From positions 1 to 64,000 of IMG/VR virus record IMGVR_UViG_3300045972_000152: a DNA stretch of 64,000 nucleotides; one strand, written 5' to 3'. Position 1 is the stretch's first letter, and each line of letters begins with the position of its first letter. Under the pieces are notes generated by a model, which ran no database searches, had not been told where the DNA came from, and was given only the letters and a program-made list of their open reading frames with translations. Below, piece by piece: positions 57,767-64,000 of this stretch. The translations under genes and the position numbers were made by a program. This DNA is from a virus.

Positions 57767-58636
57767 ATGCACAACTGGTCGAATGATGTTGTTCAATGGA
57801 AGATGAACGGCATAACTCACTTGTCCGTTCCCTTCACATGGTTCGTCAAAAAAGCTATCGCTCTCGCCAACAAAGAAAAGGGTAAGGTTATAATCGGCGG
57901 CCCCGGTGCAATGCTCATGCAGGAAATGATTGAGAGTCGTACTGGGAAAAACGTGCAGTATCGTTCTTCACTGGAAGGCATCGAACCAGTCACACTCCAC
58001 AACCCATTTGCAACCTTCACAACTCGCGGCTGCATTTCTAAATGCAAGTTCTGTGCGGTGCCTGTTATCGAAGGTACGTTCAGGGAAGTATCGGATTTTG
58101 TCCCCCGCCCCATTGTCTGCGATAACAACTTTCTCGCAGCGTCTAAAGTGCATTTCAACAAGGCTGTCGATAAGCTTAAGATCATGCCTTGCGTGGACTT
58201 CAACCAAGGGCTTGACGCTACCATTTTCACGCCCGAAAAAGCCGACAGGCTGGCCGAACTCAAAATCCCTGTACTCAGGTTCTCCTTTGACGGCTTGCAG
58301 AAAGAAGCCGCCGTTATGGACGCGATTAAGCTGGCTCGCTCCAAGGGCTTCCGGCAGATATCCATTTATGTTCTGTACGGTTTCAAGTACAGTATTGATG
58401 ACTCTGTTTACATGGCACAGCTTATGCGTGACGCCAAGGTACGTGTCTATCCAATGCGCTATCAACCGCTTGACTCGCTGGCACGCAATGCCTACGTTGA
58501 TACTGCTAACGGCTGGACCGCTAATCTCCTGAGTGCCTTTCAGAGGTGCTTCTTCTGCACCAACACCCCGTTCCATGAATTCAACAATCAGGTTGCTTAC
58601 ATGGATGACACTGAGGGTTTCTTCGAAGAAATCTAG
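57767..58636 (+). CDS. radical SAM enzyme
   Basis: 289 residues. CISKCKFC (89-96) is the CxxxCxxC cluster motif; a GGPG at 44-47 and later strands with LRFSFDGLQKEAA and YVLYGFKYS fit a TIM-barrel-like fold. A C-terminal pair CFFCT may bind a second cluster or metal. No SPASM or tRNA-binding domain is evident, so the substrate is unknown; phage homologues are common and uncharacterised. ATG 57767 after AAGGAAAC. Confidence 0.8.
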   Translation: MHNWSNDVVQWKMNGITHLSVPFTWFVKKAIALANKEKGKVIIGGPGAMLMQEMIESRTGKNVQYRSSLEGIEPVTLHNPFATFTTRGCISKCKFCAVPVIEGTFREVSDFVPRPIVCDNNFLAASKVHFNKAVDKLKIMPCVDFNQGLDATIFTPEKADRLAELKIPVLRFSFDGLQKEAAVMDAIKLARSKGFRQISIYVLYGFKYSIDDSVYMAQLMRDAKVRVYPMRYQPLDSLARNAYVDTANGWTANLLSAFQRCFFCTNTPFHEFNNQVAYMDDTEGFFEEI

Positions 58637-58644
58637 GAGGGATT

Positions 58645-58875
58645 GTGCAAGAGAAGATATTTGAATCGGAGAAGCACGGAACCATCAAAGTTAGATTGGA
58701 TGGTGGCGTTTTGAAGTTCCTCTTTCATTGCTACCCCGGCGCTCCACTCTCAGCTATGACTTTCAAGAGCCGAGAAATGAATACCGAGGAGATAGTACAA
58801 AAGGCTTTCGACAAACAGACAGCCGAAAGTGCAGCCAATATCGTTACAATCGCCAAGAGTAAGTTGGCTAACTAA
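58645..58875 (+). CDS. unrecognised small protein (76 aa)
   Basis: GTG start behind AGGAGGG. Strand-rich start (GTIKVRLDGGVLKFLFHCY) and a C-terminal helix. It lies between the radical SAM and clamp genes. Function unknown. Confidence 0.6.
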   Translation: MQEKIFESEKHGTIKVRLDGGVLKFLFHCYPGAPLSAMTFKSREMNTEEIVQKAFDKQTAESAANIVTIAKSKLAN

Positions 58876-58889
58876 ACAGGAGGTTATCA

Positions 58890-59906
58890 ATGAAGGTAAA
58901 CAGGAAGGGGTTGCTTGCAGCCCTGAAGCTCGTAGAACCGGGGCTTGCCAAGGATTCCAAGATGGAGCAAGACGGTTGCTTTGTCTTCACTGAGGACGGC
59001 AGGGTGTGTACGTTTAACAACAACGTATCCATATCCTACCCGATAGCTGTCGGCATCGTGGGGGCCGTTCCCTCTAAGGGCCTTCTGGGCATGTGCGAGA
59101 AGACCAAAGCCGAGGAAGTAGAGCTTACCATTATCAACGGCGATGGGGGAAGCAAGGAAGTCATGTTCGTAGGCTCCAAGGCAAAAGCGGGGTTGCGAAT
59201 GGAGGCTAAAATACTGCTTCCCTTAGACATGGTAGGCTTTCCTGAGGTGTGGGAACCCCTCCCCGAAAACTTCAACGCTGCGCTCAAATTTAGCCTCTTT
59301 TCGGCGGGAAAGGATCAGAACAAAGCGGCCTTCACCGGCATCCACGTCATGAGCGATTGCCTTGAGTCCTGCGATAACAACAGGGCTACCCGTTACTACT
59401 TTGTGGAAGGTGCTCCGATGGTGGAAATGTTGATCCCCGCCGCGCACGCCAAGGAGCTTATCGGGTACAAGTGTGATGAGTTTGCCGTCACCCCCGGCTG
59501 GCTCCATTTCCGCAATCCCGATGACGTAACTTTCTCCTGCCGCTACCTTGAGGAGGAGTACCCGGACCTCGATAAGTTCCTTGAGTGCGTAGGGGAAGAA
59601 ACCACCTTCCCCGAAGGAATGAGCGAGATTCTGGACCGCGCTGAGGTACTATCAGACGGCGACAAGGTGAACGTCTACCTTGAGAGCAAGCGGATGATAA
59701 TCTCCACCGAAGGCTCCCACGGTTGGTTCGAAGAAGAGGACAAGGTGACCTACGGCGGGAAGCCGGTTGAATTCGATATCGCACCCAACTTCCTCGCCGC
59801 CATGCTCAAGCTCAACTCTACAATCGTAATCGGCCCCGGAAGGCTCCTGTTTGACGCTCAGGAGTTTATCCATATCGTCAAGACTTACGTTCCCAAAAAG
59901 AGGTAA
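58890..59906 (+). CDS. sliding clamp (DNA polymerase processivity factor), DnaN-like
   Basis: 338 residues. The repeating beta-alpha-beta arrangement of bacterial-type clamps is visible: an LLAALKLVEPGLAK helix, strands GCFVFTEDGRVCTFNNNVSISY, AAHAKELIGYKCDEFAV, SEILDRAEVLSDGDKVNVYLE, and a final strand VIGPGRLLFDA. Length is close to the usual clamp of about 365. A strong AGGAGG site. It lies in the same transcription unit as the family B polymerase, its expected partner. Confidence 0.75.
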   Translation: MKVNRKGLLAALKLVEPGLAKDSKMEQDGCFVFTEDGRVCTFNNNVSISYPIAVGIVGAVPSKGLLGMCEKTKAEEVELTIINGDGGSKEVMFVGSKAKAGLRMEAKILLPLDMVGFPEVWEPLPENFNAALKFSLFSAGKDQNKAAFTGIHVMSDCLESCDNNRATRYYFVEGAPMVEMLIPAAHAKELIGYKCDEFAVTPGWLHFRNPDDVTFSCRYLEEEYPDLDKFLECVGEETTFPEGMSEILDRAEVLSDGDKVNVYLESKRMIISTEGSHGWFEEEDKVTYGGKPVEFDIAPNFLAAMLKLNSTIVIGPGRLLFDAQEFIHIVKTYVPKKR

Positions 59907-59911
59907 TCATC

Positions 59912-60163
59912 ATGGTCCTTTTCAGATTCGTCACAGCGATGTACAAGTTCATACGCAGCGGTTGCCTCAAGGTTTCCCCCAAGGCTCGCCAGATCAGACT
60001 TGATACCTGCAAAGCCTGTCCGAAACTAAAGGGCCTGAACTGTTCAGTGTGCGGCTGTTTCGTGCACCTCAAGTCATGGTGTGCAACCGAGGAATGCCCC
60101 GAAGCAAGGTGGGCAGAAGCATTATATCAGCAGTCTAACCCTAAAACAGAAGGAGGACGTTGA
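59912..60163 (+). CDS. Cys-rich zinc protein, DUF6171-like (83 aa)
   Basis: LDTCKACPKLKGLNCSVCGCFVHLKSWCATEECPEARW-like layout: seven Cys in CxxC, CxxCxC and CxxxxxC pattern within about 35 residues, after an amphipathic N-terminal helix. Small phage proteins of this kind are common and uncharacterised. Overlap-free, six bases after the clamp. Confidence 0.65.
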   Translation: MVLFRFVTAMYKFIRSGCLKVSPKARQIRLDTCKACPKLKGLNCSVCGCFVHLKSWCATEECPEARWAEALYQQSNPKTEGGR

Positions 60164-61330
60164 ATGGAAAAGCAGCGTTACATCTTTGCAGAAGTATTGG
60201 AAGATACAGCTCTTGAGCAGTTTGACAGCGCAATGACGCAGCCGTTCGTTATGGCGGGTGCGCTCATGCCGGATGCTCATACCGGTTATGCACTCCCCAT
60301 CGGTGCAGTTATTGCAACTAACAGTGTGCTCGTTCCGGCGTGGGTAGGTTATGATATCGGTTGCGGGGTATGCGCTGTGCGTACCACCTTCAGCGCCACA
60401 GACATCATTTCTAACGGTACCCAAATTTTCGAAGCTATCTACAGCGCAATCCCGACCGGCAAGGGGGCGCAGAACTCCGAGCCTTCCGAGTGGCCACAGT
60501 TCGAACAGATGTGTCTAACGCAGGAATTCAAGCGCATCTTTCGGGAGCGCAAGGGCCTTCACCAACTCGGCTCTCTGGGAGGCGGTAATCATTTCATCGA
60601 AATCGGATACGACAACAAGACCTACGAGGTCTACATCATCATCCATTCTGGTTCCCGCGGCATAGGTCATACCGTGGCTACTCATCACATGACTCTCGCC
60701 GCCGACATGCACACCGGTATCAAGAAGCCGCTGGAAGGCCACTACGGATTTGATATCAAAAGCAATGAAGGCGCGGCCTATTTCCTCGACCAAACGGCGT
60801 GTGAAGTTTTCGCGCTGGAAAATCGCCGTCAGATGATGTACCGGGTTATCACCTGCATCCAGAAGTTTTGTACGGGTAAAGGTCTGTGGACCGACTTTAT
60901 CAACCGTAACCATAACCATGTAGAAAAGAACGGCGCAACCGGCTGGTGGATACACCGTAAGGGTGCTACTCAGGCCAACAAGGGTTACGGCGGGGTGATC
61001 CCCGGCAACATGCGGGACGGCTCTTTCATCGTTGAGGGTTTGGGCAACCCTGACTCGCTTTGGTCCTCCTCTCACGGGGCGGGGCGCGTCATGGGGCGCG
61101 AAGAAGCCAAGAGGGGCAAGCGGGACAAGGTAACCGGTCAACAACTGACCGAACCTCTTTCTATGACCGAATTTGAGCGTTCTATGGGGGGTATTGTGGC
61201 GCGGGTCACCCCCGGAACCATAGACGAAAGCCCCATGGCGTACAAAGATATCCATTCCGTTATGAGGCAGCAATCGAAGCTGGTTGCAATTCGTGCTCAT
61301 ATCATACCGCTCATAAACGTCAAGGGGTAA
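60164..61330 (+). CDS. rtcB: RNA-splicing ligase RtcB
   Basis: Joins RNA ends bearing 2',3'-cyclic phosphate (or 3'-phosphate) and 5'-OH, using Mn and GTP. Full-length at 388 residues with all main motifs: MPDAHTGY, GYDIGCGVC (metal Cys), GGGNHFIEI, HSGSRGIG, and SSHGAGRVMGR with the His that is guanylylated. ATG directly after AGGAGG of the preceding gene. In a phage it probably repairs host or phage RNAs cut by anticodon nucleases during infection; this is inference. Confidence 0.95.
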   Translation: MEKQRYIFAEVLEDTALEQFDSAMTQPFVMAGALMPDAHTGYALPIGAVIATNSVLVPAWVGYDIGCGVCAVRTTFSATDIISNGTQIFEAIYSAIPTGKGAQNSEPSEWPQFEQMCLTQEFKRIFRERKGLHQLGSLGGGNHFIEIGYDNKTYEVYIIIHSGSRGIGHTVATHHMTLAADMHTGIKKPLEGHYGFDIKSNEGAAYFLDQTACEVFALENRRQMMYRVITCIQKFCTGKGLWTDFINRNHNHVEKNGATGWWIHRKGATQANKGYGGVIPGNMRDGSFIVEGLGNPDSLWSSSHGAGRVMGREEAKRGKRDKVTGQQLTEPLSMTEFERSMGGIVARVTPGTIDESPMAYKDIHSVMRQQSKLVAIRAHIIPLINVKG

Positions 61331-61334
61331 TGTC

Positions 61335-61508
61335 ATGGCGAGAAAGGGAACATGCGATGTATGCGATACTCCCAGACAGCGGTTGTGGCATGGCCGTTGT
61401 ATATCATGCTGCCAGTGGTTCGCAAGCCTCAAGTGCAACCTCTTTCAGACTTCCCGCCAACTCTACTACAAGTGCCGCGCAAACGGCTTGATTTTCGATG
61501 AGGATTAG
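61335..61508 (+). CDS. Cys-rich small protein (57 aa)
   Basis: Begins MARKGTCDVCDTPRQ, then CISCCQW, KCNLF and YKCRANG, giving seven Cys. ATG four bases after the RtcB stop, with AAGGGG inside the end of rtcB. A zinc-finger-like, basic protein that could bind nucleic acid. Its start only loosely resembles the shared MARTT peptide. Confidence 0.6.
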   Translation: MARKGTCDVCDTPRQRLWHGRCISCCQWFASLKCNLFQTSRQLYYKCRANGLIFDED

Positions 61509-61510
61509 CT

Positions 61511-61705
61511 ATGGCCGGTATTCACAGGCGCGTAACCACCATGCCCTACTTGGCCGAGCAAATGGAAGCCAAGGGTATCACATACCTCGCCCTTGCTGAA
61601 CAAGCAGGGGTAACTAAAGGAACTGTTTGGAAAGCCAAGATGGGTAACACCGTCCTAGTAGGAACTGCATTGATAATCCAACAAACTATTGACACTAGAT
61701 TTTAA
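61511..61705 (+). CDS. small helix-turn-helix DNA-binding protein (64 aa)
   Basis: LALAEQAGVTKGTVWKAKMGN (about 26-46) is a Cro/cI-type helix-turn-helix. Basic N-terminus (GIHRRVTT). The ATG lies two bases after the previous stop; the binding site is GAGGATTAG. Probably a transcriptional regulator; no partner operator is identified. It is the only such helix-turn-helix in the plus-strand operons. Confidence 0.65.
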   Translation: MAGIHRRVTTMPYLAEQMEAKGITYLALAEQAGVTKGTVWKAKMGNTVLVGTALIIQQTIDTRF

Positions 61706-61716
61706 AGGAGATTGAT

Positions 61717-62262
61717 ATGTCCGAAGTCGTGTTATACGAAAAGAGGGTTTCGCCTTCCGGTAAGGTTTCCTACGTTCCCCATATCCCGGCCATGAAGGTT
61801 GTTGAGGTACCTGAAAAGGTACCGGTCCCCCAGTGTTCCGAGTTTAGCAACGAGGAGCTTATCACTTGGACCGCTTCCCTTGTCATGATCCAGATTATGA
61901 TATTGGAACGGCAACTTCCGTCTCACACCCTGATCGCTCGCAAAGGGAAGCTGAAGGTGGTTGAGGATGCTCTCCTCGACCTTGTGCGCGGCCTCGGTGC
62001 CCCTCTTGACGATGGTTTGGTTAACTACGTGACTGATACGTGGAATCTTGCCATGAAGATGATGCAGGAGGGACTTGTTGAGGAGCATGAGAAACACATG
62101 CACCAACTTGATGAGACAATGACCTGCAACGCAATCAACTGCGATAAGCACCACGGCATTTGCTCTACCTGCAACAACGAAAACTTCACCATCGGGCGGG
62201 ATAAGTCACCCTGCACCGTATGCTGTTCCGAAGGCGGGAAATGCCAGTATAATCCGAAGTAA
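61717..62262 (+). CDS. unrecognised protein with C-terminal Cys cluster (181 aa)
   Basis: AAAGGAG site. N-terminal Pro/Val-rich strands, a long helical middle (TASLVMIQIMILERQLPS, LLDLVRGLGAPLDD), and a C-terminal cluster CNAINCDKHHGICSTC to CTVCCSEGGKC with eight or more Cys, suggesting two zincs. It lies directly before the polymerase. Function unknown. Confidence 0.6.
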   Translation: MSEVVLYEKRVSPSGKVSYVPHIPAMKVVEVPEKVPVPQCSEFSNEELITWTASLVMIQIMILERQLPSHTLIARKGKLKVVEDALLDLVRGLGAPLDDGLVNYVTDTWNLAMKMMQEGLVEEHEKHMHQLDETMTCNAINCDKHHGICSTCNNENFTIGRDKSPCTVCCSEGGKCQYNPK

Positions 62263-62273
62263 GGAGCGTCCCT

Positions 62274-64000
62274 GTGTCTGATGGTTTCTTCCGAAATTCT
62301 GAAATATCGTCATTCAAGAAGCGTGCGCCCTTGCCCCCGGTCCTGAATGCTCCCCGCCCCAAAGCGAAGGAGAAGAAGGAGAAGAAGTACGAGGGACTTG
62401 ATGAGTGGCAAGCGGTGATGGATATAGAAGTATATCCCAACTACTTCCTCATAAAGTTCATGCGTATGACCGATGAAAGGGTTTGGGGGTTTGAGCGCAC
62501 GCAGTACGAGGAACTTGATTATAGGGGGATCAACTTCCTCCTCGACTCCTATGAGGTTATAACCTTCAACGGCACCAACTTCGATATTCCGATACTGGAA
62601 TATGCGATGACCGGTGCAAGTAACAAACAGTTGTACGACGCCACTCAGGACCTTATCGGAAACGGGCTATCTTCATACAAGTTCAGGGAGAAGCACAGTC
62701 TTTCCCGTGACTTTAGCATTGACCATATCGACCTCTCAGAGGTTGCCCCCGGAGTCAGAATCTCCCTGAAACTCTACGGTGGGCGGCTCCATTGTAAGCG
62801 TATGCAGGACTTGCCCTATGACCCGCATAAGTGGCTTACCGATGATGAAATGGATAAGGTCAACGAATACTGTGACCGCGACCTTGATAAGACCAAACTT
62901 CTGTTCCTCGACCTGTTACCTCAGATCAACCTGCGCCGTACCCTGAGCAAGCGTTACAAGATGGACCTTCGTTCTAAGTCAGATGCTCAGATTGCAGAAG
63001 CAGTTATCACCTCCGAACTAACCAAGATGCTCCCAAGGGGCCAGAAGCTTGAGAAGCGGGAAATTGCTTCGAGTACCTTCCGATACAAGGCCCCGGCCTT
63101 TATCAGCTATAACGACCCGACCCTGAAGAAGGCATTGCAGATCGTTACCACCGAGCGTTTCCAGATAGAAGCCAACGGAAGAATTTCGATGCCTAAGGAG
63201 CTTGAGGAACTTCAGGTGAAGCTGGGTAGCTCAGTCTACAACATGGGAATGGGAGGCTTACACTCTACCGAGAAGAAAACTTTTCACGTTGCCACGGCTG
63301 ATATTGCGCTTTGGGATTGGGACGTAACGAGCTACTACCCGGAGATTATCCGGCAGCTAAAGCTCTACCCGAAACAACTAGGCCCCAACTTCCTTCCTGT
63401 TTATTGCGGTATCATTGATGAGCGTGTAGTCGCCAAAGTTGAAGCAAAACGGTGTAAGGATAATGGTGACGAAAAGGGAGAGAAGGATAATAAAGTAAAA
63501 GCCGACTGTTTCAAGATTATCGTTAACGGGTCATTCGGAAAGCTAGGTTCGCCCTACTCCATTCTGTATGCCCCGGAACTGATGATTCAGGTTACCGTTA
63601 CCGGACAGCTTTCCCTCCTCATGCTTATCGAAATGTTAGAGAATAAGGGTATCAACGTCGTGTCTGGAAACACTGACGGAATTGTCATGAAATGCCCGAA
63701 GAATAAAGAAGACATGATGAAGAAGATAATCAAGCACTGGGAGAGCTTGACCGGATTTACCATGGAGAGCGAAAACTACCTTGGCCTGTTCTCGCGTGAC
63801 GTGAACAACTACATTGCCGTGAAGATGGACGGCAATGTGAAGCTTAAAGGCACCTATGCTGAATCGGGTATTAACAAGAACCCTGAGCACGACATTTGTA
63901 CGGACGCCTTGATTGATTACATTCGTTTCGGAACCCCGATTGAGGAAACGATAAAGAACTGTAAGGATATCAAAAAGTTCGTCACTGTCCGCACAGTCAA
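62274..64000 (+). CDS. family B DNA polymerase with 3'-5' exonuclease (partial, cut by window end)
   Basis: GTG 62274 after AAGGAG opens a frame that runs to the window end (575 codons seen). After a basic linker of about 45 residues comes the exonuclease: VMDIEVYPN (Exo I), VITFNGTNFDIPIL (Exo II) and YCDRDLDKT (Exo III). The polymerase shows DWDVTSYYPEIIR (motif A), KIIVNGSFGKLGSPYS (motif B) and SGNTDGIV (motif C, usually DTDS). Only about 50 residues separate motifs A and B, so palm and fingers are compact. The C-terminus lies outside. Works with the clamp, primase and helicase encoded nearby. Confidence 0.9.
   Translation, partial: MSDGFFRNSEISSFKKRAPLPPVLNAPRPKAKEKKEKKYEGLDEWQAVMDIEVYPNYFLIKFMRMTDERVWGFERTQYEELDYRGINFLLDSYEVITFNGTNFDIPILEYAMTGASNKQLYDATQDLIGNGLSSYKFREKHSLSRDFSIDHIDLSEVAPGVRISLKLYGGRLHCKRMQDLPYDPHKWLTDDEMDKVNEYCDRDLDKTKLLFLDLLPQINLRRTLSKRYKMDLRSKSDAQIAEAVITSELTKMLPRGQKLEKREIASSTFRYKAPAFISYNDPTLKKALQIVTTERFQIEANGRISMPKELEELQVKLGSSVYNMGMGGLHSTEKKTFHVATADIALWDWDVTSYYPEIIRQLKLYPKQLGPNFLPVYCGIIDERVVAKVEAKRCKDNGDEKGEKDNKVKADCFKIIVNGSFGKLGSPYSILYAPELMIQVTVTGQLSLLMLIEMLENKGINVVSGNTDGIVMKCPKNKEDMMKKIIKHWESLTGFTMESENYLGLFSRDVNNYIAVKMDGNVKLKGTYAESGINKNPEHDICTDALIDYIRFGTPIEETIKNCKDIKKFVTVRTV

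Noticed and set aside
61511-61705. Helix-turn-helix protein as a lysogeny repressor
   Set aside because: No integrase, no divergent promoter pair or operator repeats beside it; it lies inside the replication operon, so a temperate lifestyle is not supported.

Overview
The window is a piece of a large double-stranded DNA tailed phage of the long non-contractile-tail (siphovirus) type. The evidence is a complete packaging, head and tail gene order, a 2128-residue tape measure, a frameshifted tail chaperone pair and a phage-type replication set. The lysis cassette carries a signal-sequence endolysin, a lipoprotein and a membrane-anchored coiled coil, which points to a Gram-negative host. I see no integrase, excisionase or recognisable immunity repressor (only one small helix-turn-helix protein), so a lytic lifestyle is likely. 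The host cannot be named from the sequence. Both ends cut through genes, so the genome is larger than the window.

Layout. (1) Positions 1-6171, plus strand: an ATP-dependent DNA ligase, then a fragmented Rad50/SbcC-like ATPase. Its N-terminal half with zinc hook and its C-terminal half are separate genes, with an Mre11/SbcD-like nuclease between them. A perfect 12-bp terminator hairpin closes this convergent end. (2) Positions 6232-34866, minus strand, read from right to left: small terminase, large terminase, portal, Mu F-like head protein, XkdF-like protease, scaffold-like protein, capsid decoration, major capsid, head-tail connectors, tail terminator, tail tube, GGGAAAC frameshift chaperones, tape measure, tail hub proteins, two secreted fibre-like proteins, and lysis genes. 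Two near-identical upstream elements (34924-34965 and 29990-30027) look like phage-specific late promoters. (3) Positions 34867-37594: mostly non-coding, with strong hairpins, poly-C tracts, inverted repeats and a large excess of GATATC. This is the best candidate for the origin and control region. It holds two small plus-strand genes. (4) Positions 37491-56403, plus strand: from a good sigma70-type promoter come a MoxR ATPase / DUF3150-like / VWA-metallopeptidase module, many tiny zinc-binding proteins, a SNF2-type helicase, primase, DnaC-like loader and DnaB-like helicase. (5) Positions 56518-64000, plus strand: a second sigma70-type promoter, an Ala/Pro-rich protein, a radical SAM protein, a sliding clamp, RtcB RNA ligase and a family B DNA polymerase cut by the window end.

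How it fits together. The plus-strand genes encode a nearly self-sufficient replication and repair machine: polymerase, clamp, primase, helicase, loader, ligase, Mre11/Rad50 and SNF2. The minus-strand block builds the virion and lyses the cell. The most unusual signal is a shared N-terminal peptide (MARTT-x-[VI]-[ST]-P-like, written with different synonymous codons) on otherwise unrelated proteins: both terminase subunits, the portal, the scaffold-like protein and two small plus-strand proteins. It looks like an undescribed sorting, docking or processing tag. Other notable points are tail-region proteins with Sec signal peptides, an alternative-hairpin leader that buries a ribosome binding site, and two further candidate frameshifts.
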